Source: [Anoxybacillus] calidus (GTDB taxonomy: Bacteria; Bacillota; Bacilli; Bacillales; Anoxybacillaceae). Taken from it: 64,000 bases of DNA. Below are positions 33,879-43,123 of this stretch, piece by piece (within the stretch, counting starts at the first letter, position 1; each line of letters opens with the position of its first letter). Location of the stretch: assembly GCF_013760845.1 (NCBI RefSeq), contig NZ_JACDUU010000007.1:62001-126000 (forward strand), in the 5' to 3' direction. The notes under the pieces are model-generated. The model had not been told where the DNA came from. It did no database searches and saw only the letters and a list, made by a program, of their open reading frames with translations. Both the position numbers and the translations under genes were made by a program.

Positions 33879-34712
33879 ATGACAATCGATCTCTCTTTTG
33901 TTCGGGAACTGGTGAATCGTTTTCAAAAAGATGAGATTTCTCGTTTATCGGCAGAATTGGCGTATTTTTTTCTTCTGTCCCTTTTTCCATTTTTAATTTT
34001 CTTATTTACGTTGCTTGCCTATTTACCCATTCCGCATGAAGATGTATTGTTGCTTATGCGTGAATATGCGCCCAAAGAGGTGTTTCACTTAATTGAAACA
34101 AACGTACATACCATGATGGAGCATCAAAATGGAAAACTATTGTCATTTGGTATTATCGCAACGATTTGGTCGGCCTCCAATGGAATTAATGCGATTGTCC
34201 GTGCTTTTAACCGTGCTTATAATGTGAAGGAAGATCGTTCCTTTATTGTGGCAAGAGGAATGTCGGTTTTATTAACGTTTGCGATGATGTCCGTCATTGT
34301 TGTTGCGATTGTACTTCCAGTTTTCGGACGAGCGATTGGCAGTTTTTTGTTTTCGGCATTTGGCTTTTCCAATGAGTTTTTGGCCGTTTGGAATACATTC
34401 AGATGGGTAGTCAGTTCCGTTATTTTGTTTCTTGTTTTTACCGCTTTATATTATTTTGCTCCCAATAAGCATTTGCGTATAAGGCATGTAACAAGTGGCG
34501 CGTTGTTTGCAACGATTGGTTGGATGGTTGTTTCACTTGCTTTTTCTTATTATGTGGAGAATCTGGCTAATTACACAGTGATGTATGGAAGTCTTGGCGG
34601 CATTATTGTATTGATGGTTTGGTTTTATTTATCAGGGATGATTATTGTGTTAGGTGGGGAAATGAACGCGATTTTTGATTGTCGCCGCGAGGGAAAAATG
34701 TACGAACGTTAA
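33879..34712 (+). CDS. yfkH: YihY/BrkB family membrane protein (YfkH)
   Basis: A 277-residue integral membrane protein with about six hydrophobic segments. Family blocks are LSAELAYFFLLSLFPFLIFLF, IWSASNGINAIVRAFNRAYNV and YGSLGGIIVLMVWFYLSG, followed by GGEMNA. It belongs to the YihY/BrkB family, once misnamed RNase BN; the function is unknown. It is the third gene of the yfkJ unit (14-nt gap). Confidence 0.9.
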   Translation: MTIDLSFVRELVNRFQKDEISRLSAELAYFFLLSLFPFLIFLFTLLAYLPIPHEDVLLLMREYAPKEVFHLIETNVHTMMEHQNGKLLSFGIIATIWSASNGINAIVRAFNRAYNVKEDRSFIVARGMSVLLTFAMMSVIVVAIVLPVFGRAIGSFLFSAFGFSNEFLAVWNTFRWVVSSVILFLVFTALYYFAPNKHLRIRHVTSGALFATIGWMVVSLAFSYYVENLANYTVMYGSLGGIIVLMVWFYLSGMIIVLGGEMNAIFDCRREGKMYER

Positions 34713-34804
34713 ACCCACAAACTTCCTCTCATGAATAAAAAGAAACAAGAGATATTAAATGCTGTAAGGCGGTTGCCTTCATTCAATCATGAGGGGGATT
34801 CTAC

Positions 34805-34909
34805 ATGACTAAGCAAACAAAAAAAGATGGCGGGACTAAACAAAAAGGAAAGAATAAACCGAAACATAAAACAAGCGGAAGTGCTAACGGACAAAACGGT
34901 TATCACTAA
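34805..34909 (+). CDS. Lysine-rich 34-residue protein
   Basis: A short frame with a good ribosome site (GAGGGGG, 8 nt spacing) ending just before a strong terminator. The product is MTKQTKKDGGTKQKGKNKPK followed by a glycine/asparagine-rich tail ending NGYH. The basic, low-complexity composition resembles minor small acid-soluble spore proteins, but I cannot place it in a named family. Confidence 0.5.
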   Translation: MTKQTKKDGGTKQKGKNKPKHKTSGSANGQNGYH

Positions 34910-34925
34910 AACTAAAAAGAAAGAA

Positions 34926-34960
34926 ATAGGACTTGGGAAACTCTCCAAGTCCTATCTTTA
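34926..34960. terminator. Bidirectional terminator
   Basis: ATAGGACTTGG (34926-34936) pairs with CCAAGTCCTAT (34945-34955), with A-rich left and CTTTAT right flanks. It serves the small lysine-rich gene and the converging BH0509-type gene. Confidence 0.85.
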
Positions 34961-34985
34961 TGATTATAAGATTGACAACCATTTA

Positions 34986-35132
34986 TTATTCAACGATTTC
35001 TTCATAATGGTAATATGTTTGGTTGTAAATGTGTTCAATTTCTGCGTCTGTCATATAAAGAAGTTCGTTTTTGTTAATTCCTTTCATTTTCTCGATAAAA
35101 TCAATCATATTTTTCCGTTCCGCTCTGCTCAT
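34986..35132 (-). CDS. BH0509 family small protein
   Basis: A 48-residue protein starting MSRAERKNMIDFIEKMKG and continuing MTDAEIEHIYNQTYYH, the pattern of the BH0509 family. AAGGAG lies upstream. No function known. An upstream in-phase-looking ATGATGGATGAG opens a different frame that stops quickly. Confidence 0.75.
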   Translation of the reverse strand: MSRAERKNMIDFIEKMKGINKNELLYMTDAEIEHIYNQTYYHYEEIVE

Positions 35133-35240
35133 CCATCATCGCTCCTTTAATCTGTTTTAAAACAGTATTTTTTATTTATTAGTATTATATAACAGTTCAA
35201 AAAAACGGTCAATGTATTTTCTGAAAATTAGGTAAAAAAT

Positions 35241-35281
35241 AAAAAGCCTGTTCATCACTTTAAAGCGATCTCAGGCTTTGT
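35241..35281 (-). terminator. Terminator of MFS gene, overlapping its 3' end
   Basis: AAAGCCTG (35243-35250) pairs with CAGGCTTT (35272-35279). On the minus strand TTTTTATTTTTT follows. The stem includes the last codons of the MFS transporter gene. Confidence 0.8.
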
Positions 35282-36418
35282 ACATATGAACAAGGATGTT
35301 GCAATCGTTAAGAGCATAAAACTCATGACAATAAAAAAGCTTTCCCCTTGCCAATATTGAATGACCCAACCGCTGATGAAGGGGCCAGCAATGCTTCCGA
35401 CACTATAAAGAATTCCGCACAGTAAATTTCCAGCAGGAAGCAAATGTTTAGGGAGAAGGTCAGCTGTGTATGACATGCCTAATGAAAATAAAGAACCAAC
35501 AAACATGCCGGCAACAAAAAAGCAAACAAAAAGACCGATAAACGATTGAGAAAGCATGCTGGCTGTTATAAAGCTAATACAACCGATTAATAGCGCAAAC
35601 AGAAGAACGATTTTTCGTCCCCAACGGTCGCTTAATAAACCAAGAGGCAGCTGAAAGACAATGCCGCCGATGGCAAAGGCAGGCAAAATAACAGAAACCT
35701 GTTGTACAGGAATATTCTCACGAAGGGCGAAAATCGGGAAGCTTCCGTTGACGGCTGCTTCTAAAAAGCCATAGGCAAACGGTAATAAAAGAGCAACCCA
35801 AGCGTATTTCCAGGCTTGCGCAAATCGTTTGAACGTAGCAAAAAAACTTTCGTGTTCATCAGTGGTATTTGGATATTCATTTTTTAACAAAAATAATGTC
35901 AGCCAACCAAGTAAGCTGAGAAAAGATGAAACGATAAACGGAAGTGACTGGTGCACTTCAACAAGCGGCGTCAACAGTGGCCCAATCGCGAAACCGATGC
36001 CGAAAAATAAACCATACAACGACAGATTACGGCCACGCCGATGAGGTGGTGAAAAGTCTGTAATCCACGTTTGTGTTGCAAAATGCAGCATATGATCGCC
36101 AATGCCAATCAAAAGCCGCAAGAAAAACCAGAACATAAACGAGTGCCAAAGTGGAAATGAAGCTAATGAGAGTAGTACAATAAAGCCACCGAACATAATA
36201 ATGGGTTTGTATCCATATTTTCTAAGCGGTTTTTCCATAAACGGAGAAATAAGCAGCACGCCAATGTATAAAGCAGTCGCATGAATTCCATTTAGTGACG
36301 AAGAAAACCCGTTTTTCTCAAGGATAATTGAAATAAGCGGTAACAGCAAACCTTGCGATAAACCGGAGATGGCAACGATACTTACTAAAATCCAAAAGCG
36401 CATGTTGTTCATTTTCAT
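35255..36418 (-). CDS. yfkF: MFS transporter (YfkF-like)
   Basis: A 387-residue transporter with 12 predicted membrane segments. The loop 2-3 motif is replaced by EKPLRKYGYKP, and loop 8-9 has the canonical GLLSDRWGRK. Synteny with yfkH and yfkE supports YfkF. The substrate is unknown; it is probably a drug or metabolite exporter. Confidence 0.85.
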   Translation of the reverse strand: MKMNNMRFWILVSIVAISGLSQGLLLPLISIILEKNGFSSSLNGIHATALYIGVLLISPFMEKPLRKYGYKPIIMFGGFIVLLSLASFPLWHSFMFWFFLRLLIGIGDHMLHFATQTWITDFSPPHRRGRNLSLYGLFFGIGFAIGPLLTPLVEVHQSLPFIVSSFLSLLGWLTLFLLKNEYPNTTDEHESFFATFKRFAQAWKYAWVALLLPFAYGFLEAAVNGSFPIFALRENIPVQQVSVILPAFAIGGIVFQLPLGLLSDRWGRKIVLLFALLIGCISFITASMLSQSFIGLFVCFFVAGMFVGSLFSLGMSYTADLLPKHLLPAGNLLCGILYSVGSIAGPFISGWVIQYWQGESFFIVMSFMLLTIATSLFICTKPEIALK

Positions 36419-36506
36419 AAAAATAACCCCATCTGAAAAAAGTCATACTGAATAAAATAGTACAATATATTTTTTGTTAATGACAAGAAAAATGAGGTGA
36501 TACAAA

Positions 36507-36887
36507 ATGGAATTTAAAATGAAGGAAGTGGGCTTTAAAACGCAATTGGAATATGGAGAATTGCATGTTGCAGGAGATGAAACATACGGTTTCCGGCCGT
36601 ATCAATTGCTTGTGTCAGCCGTTGCCGTCTGCAGTGGTGGAGTGTTGCGCAAAATTTTAGAGAAAAAACGTTTAGAAATCGAAGATATAACGGTAAAGGC
36701 AGATGTTACAAGAAACGAAAAAGAGGCTAACCGTATCGAGAAAATTCATCTCCATTTTATCATTAAAGGAAAAAATCTAGATCGAGAAAAAGTTGCTAAA
36801 TCGCTTGAAGTCACGCGGAAAAATTGTTCGATGGTCCGTTCTGTAGAAGGAAGTATTGAAGTGACAGAATCATTTGAACTCATTTAA
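36507..36887 (+). CDS. OsmC family protein
   Basis: A 126-residue OsmC/Ohr-fold protein. The first conserved cysteine is in SAVAVCSGGVLRKIL and the second in TRKNCSMVRSVEGSI, the pair used for peroxide reduction in this family. GAGGTG precedes the ATG. A role against organic peroxides is likely from the family. Confidence 0.85.
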   Translation: MEFKMKEVGFKTQLEYGELHVAGDETYGFRPYQLLVSAVAVCSGGVLRKILEKKRLEIEDITVKADVTRNEKEANRIEKIHLHFIIKGKNLDREKVAKSLEVTRKNCSMVRSVEGSIEVTESFELI

Positions 36888-37013
36888 CTCCCCTTCGTTC
36901 TTCTGTCCTTGAGGGAATATTTGTCTATTTTATATTGATATTAGACATAAAAAGAGAGAAAATGTTCATGATAGAGTAAGAAAATAACATTACATATGAA
37001 AGGCTGGGAATGT

Positions 37014-38069
37014 ATGCTTAATAAGCTGTTTGCTTTAATGGTGTTCGCCGGTGTGCCGCTGTCCATTGCCGGTAGTGTTTTGCACTGGCCTTCCATTCTT
37101 ATGTTTGTGATTTATTGCTTAACGATTATTGCGTTAGCAAGTTATATGGGAAGAGCGACCGAGAGCTTAGCGATTGTAGCGGGACCGCGAATTGGAGGTT
37201 TGCTAAATGCAACGTTTGGAAACGCGGTTGAATTGATTATTTCGATTTTTGCCTTAAAAGCGGGATTAGTCGAAGTTGTGTTAGCTTCATTAACAGGTTC
37301 AGTGCTAGGGAATTTACTGTTAGTCGCAGGGTTGTCCTTTTTTGTCGGTGGTCTGAAATATAAACGTCAAGAATTCAATGTATATGATGCTCGCCACAAC
37401 GCCGGTTTATTAACATTTGCCATCTTAGTCGCATTTGTCATACCGGAAGTTTTCTCAGTGACCATGTCTGAAACGAAAACATTATCGCTCAGCGTCGGCA
37501 TTTCTGTTATTATGATTACCCTTTACTTAGCAGCGTTATATTTTAAGCTTGTTACACATCGTGGAGTTTATCAGCATAAATCAGATGAAGTAGAAGAACA
37601 TGAGGAACCAGAGTGGTCAAAAGGGAAGTCCATTGCGATTTTGGCGCTTGCCACTGCTGCGGTTGCTTATGTATCTGAAAATTTGGTACATACATTTGAG
37701 GCGGTCGCTGAGTCATTTGGCTGGAGCGAACTGTTTATCGGGGTTATCATTGTTGCAATTGTCGGTAATGCCGCAGAACATGCTTCAGCAATTATCATGG
37801 CCTATAAAAATAAAATGAATGTTGCTGTTGAAATTGCGATTGGCTCGACATTGCAAATTGCGATGTTTGTAGCACCTGTCCTTGTGCTTGTTTCGTTGCT
37901 TTTCCCTGTGCAAATGCCGTTAGTTTTTTCTTTGCCTGAATTAATTGCGATGGCAACAGCTGTTCTCCTTACCATTGTTCTTTCAAATGATGGAGACACA
38001 AACTGGTTTGAAGGGGCAACGATGTTAGCAGCTTACATTATTATGGGAATAGGTTTTTATTTATTATAA
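37014..38069 (+). CDS. chaA: Calcium/proton antiporter ChaA (YfkE)
   Basis: A 351-residue CAX-type exchanger with 11 hydrophobic segments. The two alpha-repeats are GGLLNATFGNAVELIISIFAL and GVIIVAIVGNAAEHASAI, each with the acidic ion-binding residue. An acidic loop (DEVEEHEEPEW) lies between the halves. ATG at MLNKLF is used, matching the B. subtilis YfkE start and length; six upstream codons are probably leader. Confidence 0.93.
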   Translation: MLNKLFALMVFAGVPLSIAGSVLHWPSILMFVIYCLTIIALASYMGRATESLAIVAGPRIGGLLNATFGNAVELIISIFALKAGLVEVVLASLTGSVLGNLLLVAGLSFFVGGLKYKRQEFNVYDARHNAGLLTFAILVAFVIPEVFSVTMSETKTLSLSVGISVIMITLYLAALYFKLVTHRGVYQHKSDEVEEHEEPEWSKGKSIAILALATAAVAYVSENLVHTFEAVAESFGWSELFIGVIIVAIVGNAAEHASAIIMAYKNKMNVAVEIAIGSTLQIAMFVAPVLVLVSLLFPVQMPLVFSLPELIAMATAVLLTIVLSNDGDTNWFEGATMLAAYIIMGIGFYLL

Positions 38070-38087
38070 GCGTTTTATAAAAAAGGG

Positions 38088-38208
38088 GGCTGACCCATGA
38101 GTTGAGTGTCTCACCTCACGCACAATCCATCATATATAGTGTTCTTATCCAGTGTTATGCACTATACATGATGGTTGCGGGGCCTGACACTTTGCTTCAG
38201 GGGCAGCC
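38088..38208. repeat. Imperfect palindromic repeat, family A, copy 6
   Basis: A 121-bp member starting GGCTGACCC and ending GGGCAGCC, with CACCTCACGCACAATCCATCAT paired against ATGATGGTTGCGGGGCCTGAC (written as arms, partly mismatched). It lies between two rightward genes, chaA and the YczE-like gene. Confidence 0.8.
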
Positions 38209-38337
38209 TCATTTTCTGTTTGGACAAAACATATATCAATAGGAGGAAAAACAAAACATAATTAAAATAACTTAATTGTTATTATATATTATTATTAGAA
38301 ATTATTAAATATTATGAATATTTTTTAGGGGGATAAA

Positions 38338-38946
38338 ATGGTTTATCGTTTTTTATTTTACATCGTTGGTTTGTTTATTATTTCATTTGGTGTTGTATTA
38401 ACAATTAAAGCTGATTTAGGCGCAGGAGCATGGGATGCGTTAAATGTCGGTTTAGCAGAAACAATCGGCTTTACGGTTGGAACATGGGTCATGATTGTTG
38501 GCACTATATTAATTATCATTAATGCGATTCTCTTGAGAAGATTCCCAGAAATATTGGCTATTGCTACCATTATCATCATCGGTGTTTTTATTGATTTTTG
38601 GCTGAAATTCATTTTGTCCAATTGGGAACCATCTAGTTTGTTGTTGCGGTTGTTGTTATTTTTGCTTGGTTTAATCATTATTTCTATAGGGGTATCTATT
38701 TATTTACAGGCAAAATTTCCCCTCAATCCAATTGATCAATTTATGATGGTTCTAAAGGAGAATTTGAAAATTACATTGATGACGGCAAAAACGCTAGGAG
38801 AAGTGTTGGCACTTATTTTAGCGCTGGTATTTAATGGTCCAATAGGGGTAGGCACCATTGTGATTACGCTTCTTATTGGTCCGTTCATTCAATTTTTCTT
38901 TCCTAAATTTGAGTATTTATTCAAACAAATCAGCAAAAGCCACTAG
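38338..38946 (+). CDS. YczE/YitT family membrane protein
   Basis: A 202-residue protein with five or six hydrophobic segments. FGVVLTIKADLGAGAWDALNVGL and GVSIYLQAKFPLNPIDQFM are characteristic of the YczE/YyaS/YitT group. Function unclear; B. subtilis YczE affects surfactin-type synthesis. GGGGG precedes the ATG. The region upstream is very AT-rich. Confidence 0.8.
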   Translation: MVYRFLFYIVGLFIISFGVVLTIKADLGAGAWDALNVGLAETIGFTVGTWVMIVGTILIIINAILLRRFPEILAIATIIIIGVFIDFWLKFILSNWEPSSLLLRLLLFLLGLIIISIGVSIYLQAKFPLNPIDQFMMVLKENLKITLMTAKTLGEVLALILALVFNGPIGVGTIVITLLIGPFIQFFFPKFEYLFKQISKSH

Positions 38947-38967
38947 AAATTTTCTAGTGGCTTTTTC
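38936..38967 (+). terminator. Terminator after YczE-like gene
   Basis: AAAGCCACTAGAAA and TTTCTAGTGGCTTT form a near-perfect stem with a minimal loop, followed by TTC. It overlaps the last codons. Confidence 0.85.
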
Positions 38968-39041
38968 ATTATTTGATGGATAAACTGCTTATCTTTGAAA
39001 AAAATAACGGTGTAAACAGCATTTTGAAAGGAGTGAGAGCG

Positions 39042-39830
39042 ATGAAAAAATGGAGTTTTATTTGTTTTATTAGTTTCTTTTTTTTCCAATCATCTGTTAT
39101 AGCTGCAGAGCCTGTACAAAAATATACCATTCCAAATTCAGTAATGGATATATCAAAAGAGAATACGTACCCAAATCCAACGCAAGATTTACCATACTTA
39201 CAGCCGAGTAAATTTGCGAAGGAATTAATTAAGTCAGCCAACGTAAAAATTGACAACCCTGAATTAATTCGTTTATTAAACGAGTCTTCTGCTACAACGA
39301 CACCGCTTGCGATTGGCTATCGAGCCAATATTTACTTAGGACAATGGCCGCTTAATTACCAATCAACAGAAACGGCAATCAATTGGGAGTATCAAAAAAT
39401 TAATACGAATTTTTATGATAATCGCAGCGGAAATGCTCCACAAAAAATTTCTTATCGGCAAGAGACGCAAAAACATATTCGTGGTGGCTTAACCGCAAAA
39501 ATTCCGAACGAAGAAGCTGTGAAAAAGATGATGTTATTAACAGCAATGAAGAAGACAAATTTGCCGCTAGCGTTTGGTACGGTTATTGGCATAGGAACGA
39601 AAAAAGACCGCGCTTACAATGTCCCTGTGCAAAAACTTGGCTATCTATATGCTTATGCTCCTGCTGTCAATGAAAAAGGAAAAGTAACATACGGGGAAGT
39701 ATATGTGGTCTTAAAAGGAAACAAAAAACGCATTGTTGTGAAAAATATTACAACTCAAGGAATTGGGGCATGGATTCCAGTTCAAGACCGCGTATCATTT
39801 TCCTATGTCATCAGCGGCTCTCCAAGATAA
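39042..39830 (+). CDS. yfkD: YfkD family secreted protein
   Basis: A 262-residue protein with a signal peptide (MKKWSFICFISFFFFQSSVIAAEP), then a conserved YfkD domain (YTIPNSVMDISKENTYPNPT, VIGIGTKKDRAYNVPVQKLG). ATG at MKKWSF has GAAAGGAG upstream; the 23 extra upstream codons lack support. Function unknown. It converges with yfkAB as in B. subtilis. Confidence 0.87.
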   Translation: MKKWSFICFISFFFFQSSVIAAEPVQKYTIPNSVMDISKENTYPNPTQDLPYLQPSKFAKELIKSANVKIDNPELIRLLNESSATTTPLAIGYRANIYLGQWPLNYQSTETAINWEYQKINTNFYDNRSGNAPQKISYRQETQKHIRGGLTAKIPNEEAVKKMMLLTAMKKTNLPLAFGTVIGIGTKKDRAYNVPVQKLGYLYAYAPAVNEKGKVTYGEVYVVLKGNKKRIVVKNITTQGIGAWIPVQDRVSFSYVISGSPR

Positions 39831-39834
39831 AAGG

Positions 39835-39884
39835 GGGTCTGACCCCCATCGCTTCACCGCGTTAACGTAGTGGGGGTCAGACCC
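39835..39884. repeat. Palindrome, family B, copy 1 (bidirectional terminator)
   Basis: GGGTCTGACCCCCA (39835-39848) pairs with TGGGGGTCAGACCC (39871-39884) around TCGCTTCACCGCGTTAACGT. The stem is followed by TTATTTT on the right. The TTAACGTAGTGGGGGTCAGACC string recurs at 50.3 kb, so this is also a dispersed repeat. The stem shares its GTCTGACC core with family A. Confidence 0.8.
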
Positions 39885-41009
39885 TTATTTTGTAATATTC
39901 GCTTTTCTTACTGTAAAATCAACATCACGATAATAACTGTTTTTGACAAGCACGTTTGGACCTAAGCATTGAACAGCTGGACAATGGCAGTTTAATTGTT
40001 TGGCAAGAGATGAATTCATCCATTTTTCATATGCTTCCAGAAGAGTGTTATGCTGAATATTGCCAAGGGTTGGTTCATCGCCAAAATCTGTAACGATAAT
40101 ATCCCCTGTAAAGATATTGACATTTAAGCGTGAACGTCCGTCTGGATCGTTGCGAACAGTAACATTTTTGCTTGAATACAATCGTTTCAACAGCGCTAAA
40201 TCTTCTTCTTTATCGCTACATGGATAAAAAGGAAGCGTGCCAAAAAGCATCCATACATTTTCATCACGGATGTCGAGCAAATGATGAATCGCTTCACGTA
40301 ATTCATCAAGACTTAACGTTTCAAGAGCGCTAGCAAAGTCGCTCGGATACATTGGGTGCACTTCGTGGCGTTTGCAATGCATCTCATCGACAATTTGGCG
40401 GTGAATCTTTTCTAAATGCGGTAATGTACGTTTATTCAGCATTGTTTCCGCCGATACGATAACCCCCATTTTCGCAAGCGCTTTAGCATTTTCAATCATC
40501 CGTTCAAAATACTTTTCTCTCTGGGCAATCGTCGGCTTGCGTTCCATCATGGCAAATCCGCCTTCAACGAAATCTTCCATCGTACCCCAGTTATGAGAAA
40601 TATGCAACACATCTAAATAAGGAACGATTTTTTCATAGCGTTCAAGTTCAAGTGTTAAATTTGAATTGATTTGTGTGCGCACGCCTCGCTCATGAGCATA
40701 TTTTAAAAGAGGAACAACATATTCGTTTACCGATTTAAGTGAAAGCATCGGTTCGCCGCCAGTAATGCTTAATGAACGAAGGTGCGGTATTTCTTCAAGA
40801 CGTTGAATAAGCAAATCTAGCGGCAATGCCTCTGGGTCCTTTGTTTGCAATGTATACCCAACTGCGCAATGCTCACAACGCATATTACATAAAGTAGTTG
40901 TTGTGAATTCAATATTCGTTAATTGCAATTTACCATACTGCTCAATATCTAAATACGCTTCCCACGGATCGTAGTTTGGAGTAATTGGTTGGAGTGTAAG
41001 GCTATTCAT
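39885..41009 (-). CDS. yfkAB: Radical SAM/CxCxxxxC motif protein YfkAB
   Basis: A 374-residue radical SAM protein. The SAM cluster motif is C41-NMR-C45-EH-C48, with ITGGEP as the glycine motif. A C-terminal CHCPAVQC signature fits the YfkAB family. Substrate unknown. ATG at MNSLTL is used (GAGGAG 6-7 nt upstream); an extra seven-residue extension overlaps the ribosome site. The stop lies immediately beside the family B palindrome. Confidence 0.88.
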   Translation of the reverse strand: MNSLTLQPITPNYDPWEAYLDIEQYGKLQLTNIEFTTTTLCNMRCEHCAVGYTLQTKDPEALPLDLLIQRLEEIPHLRSLSITGGEPMLSLKSVNEYVVPLLKYAHERGVRTQINSNLTLELERYEKIVPYLDVLHISHNWGTMEDFVEGGFAMMERKPTIAQREKYFERMIENAKALAKMGVIVSAETMLNKRTLPHLEKIHRQIVDEMHCKRHEVHPMYPSDFASALETLSLDELREAIHHLLDIRDENVWMLFGTLPFYPCSDKEEDLALLKRLYSSKNVTVRNDPDGRSRLNVNIFTGDIIVTDFGDEPTLGNIQHNTLLEAYEKWMNSSLAKQLNCHCPAVQCLGPNVLVKNSYYRDVDFTVRKANITK

Positions 41010-41454
41010 CGTATTCTCCTCTTCTTTCATGAATTGATAAACTAACGTTAATTATGTAAAACAATGTAGAAAGTTGTCAAATTCCTTGCCGATAAATGAA
41101 GATGGCAAGAAAGGATATTTTTGGGCAATGCCGTATATGAAAAAGACCTACAACTAAAATATTTAAAAGACAGGATGAATATGTTGGAGAGTTATTAACT
41201 CCATCGGTTCTAAATCAGCGGATTTAGCGGATTATTGGGCGTCTCATTCAAGTTTAGGAGTGAAATATGAATCATTTAAGAAAATTGGTAAAAGCCGCTA
41301 TGACAAGCAGGCTTTTTCTTTTTAAATGAGTTTTTTGTTATGGGGGTTCATTTTGAATTGCTTTTCATACTCAGAGAAAAAGGAGTATAATAAACAAAGA
41401 CAGTATTCTAAATATTAGTACATATTTTGAACAAAGGGGAAGGGGCGTTAAACT
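41010..41454. other. Intergenic stretch with possible coding debris
   Basis: No intact gene. Around 41160-41325 the + strand reads IFKRQDEYVGELLTPSVLNQRI, stops, and then reads ADYWASHSSLGVKYESFKKIG, ending in sequence with an AAAAGCC/GGCTTTTT hairpin. This looks like a decayed gene, but I cannot name it. A TATAAT at 41386-41391 lies upstream of the fumarase gene. Confidence 0.35.
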
Positions 41455-43002
41455 GTGGAGAAGTTTCAAGAAAGTATGTACAAGCTAATAGTGGAAACGT
41501 CTACAAAATTACCGAAAGATGTTCGCCGCGCCATCGCTCGTGCAAAGGCGAAAGAGAATGCTGGAACACGCGCAGCAATGGCATTAACAACAATCGCTGG
41601 AAACATTAAAATGGCAGATGAAAATGTATCACCAATTTGCCAAGACACAGGACTTCCGACATTTAAAATTAAAGTTCCTGTCGGTGTTAACCAAATAAAA
41701 ATGAAAGAAGCGATTCGAAACGCAATCGCTCAAGCGACAAAAGATGGAAAGCTTCGCCCAAACTCTGTTGATTCATTAACAGGAGAAAACAGCGGCGATA
41801 ATCTTGGTGACGGTGTCCCTGTTATTAAATTTGAACAGTGGGAGAACGATTATATTGATGTGCGTCTTATTTTAAAAGGCGGTGGCTGTGAAAATAAAAA
41901 CATTCAATACAGCCTTCCTTGCGAATTGGAAGGATTGGGACGAGCTGGACGCGATTTAGATGGCATTCGCAAATGTATTTTGCATGCCGTTTATCAAGCG
42001 CAAGGACAAGGATGCAGTGCTGGCTTTATCGGTGTTGGTATCGGCGGCGATCGTTCTTCTGGCTATGATTTAGCAAAGGAACAGTTATTCCGTTCCGTTG
42101 ACGATGTCAATCCAAATGAAGAGCTTCGTCAATTGGAAGAATATATTATGGAAAATGCAAACAAGCTTGGTATCGGTACGATGGGCTTTGGCGGTGAAAC
42201 GACGCTTCTTGGCTGTAAAATCGGTGTGATGCACCGCATCCCGGCAAGCTTCTTCGTTTCCGTGGCTTATAACTGCTGGGCGTTTCGTCGTTTAGGTGTT
42301 AAAGTTGATCCGACAACAGGCGACATTATTGAATGGTTATATCAAGAAGGCGAAGATGTTGATTTTGCGAAAGAGTTAGAAAAGACAGAAGAAAAGGCTT
42401 CTGTAAACATCGGAGAGACTCGCGAATTTGTTCTAGAAGCACCAATTACGGAAGAACAAATTCGTCAGCTTAAAGTCGGTGATGTTGTCCGCATTAACGG
42501 CATGATTTATACAGGCCGCGATGCCATCCATAAACATTTAATGGACCATGATTCTCCAGTTGATTTAAATGGACAAATTATTTACCACTGCGGACCGGTA
42601 ATGTTGAAAGATGAAGACGGCAAATGGCATGTAAAAGCAGCAGGACCGACAACAAGCATTCGCGAGGAACCTTATCAAGGAGAAATTATGAAAAAGTTTG
42701 GTATTCGTGCTGTCATCGGTAAAGGCGGTATGGGTGCAAAAACGCTCGCGGCGTTGAAAGAGCATGGTGGTGTCTATTTAAATGCCATCGGTGGAGCAGC
42801 GCAATATTATGCTGACTGTATTAAGTCTGTCGAAGGTGTCGACTTCTTAGAGTTCGGTATTCCAGAAGCGATGTGGCATTTAAGAGTAGAAAACTTTACC
42901 GCTGTTGTCACAATGGACTCGCACGGAAATAGCTTACATGAAGATGTGGAAAAATCATCATTGGAAAAATTAGCGCAATTTAAAGAACCGGTGTTTAAAT
43001 AA
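41455..43002 (+). CDS. fumA: Class I fumarate hydratase
   Basis: A 515-residue iron-sulfur fumarase in the single-chain form, with N-terminal alpha domain and C-terminal beta domain. Cluster cysteines are in SPICQDTGLPTF, in the GCENKN region and near TTLLGCKIG. The beta domain contains GMIYTGRDAIHKHL and GKGGMGAKTLAAL. It interconverts fumarate and malate in the TCA cycle. A GTG start follows a purine-rich leader; no better ATG exists. Confidence 0.93.
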   Translation: MEKFQESMYKLIVETSTKLPKDVRRAIARAKAKENAGTRAAMALTTIAGNIKMADENVSPICQDTGLPTFKIKVPVGVNQIKMKEAIRNAIAQATKDGKLRPNSVDSLTGENSGDNLGDGVPVIKFEQWENDYIDVRLILKGGGCENKNIQYSLPCELEGLGRAGRDLDGIRKCILHAVYQAQGQGCSAGFIGVGIGGDRSSGYDLAKEQLFRSVDDVNPNEELRQLEEYIMENANKLGIGTMGFGGETTLLGCKIGVMHRIPASFFVSVAYNCWAFRRLGVKVDPTTGDIIEWLYQEGEDVDFAKELEKTEEKASVNIGETREFVLEAPITEEQIRQLKVGDVVRINGMIYTGRDAIHKHLMDHDSPVDLNGQIIYHCGPVMLKDEDGKWHVKAAGPTTSIREEPYQGEIMKKFGIRAVIGKGGMGAKTLAALKEHGGVYLNAIGGAAQYYADCIKSVEGVDFLEFGIPEAMWHLRVENFTAVVTMDSHGNSLHEDVEKSSLEKLAQFKEPVFK

Positions 43003-43015
43003 AAATAGGCTGAAG

Positions 43016-43046
43016 ACCGCTAGCATTTAAGGCTAGCGGTTTTTTG
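43016..43046 (+). terminator. Terminator after fumarase gene
   Basis: ACCGCTAGC (43016-43024) pairs with GCTAGCGGT (43032-43040), followed by TTTTTT. Confidence 0.9.
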
Positions 43047-43123
43047 TGTAAAAAAATGGATTGACTAAAGTTTGCACAGAAGAAAAACCTATTTTTAGCG
43101 ATACTTCTAAGGAGGATCAGGCG

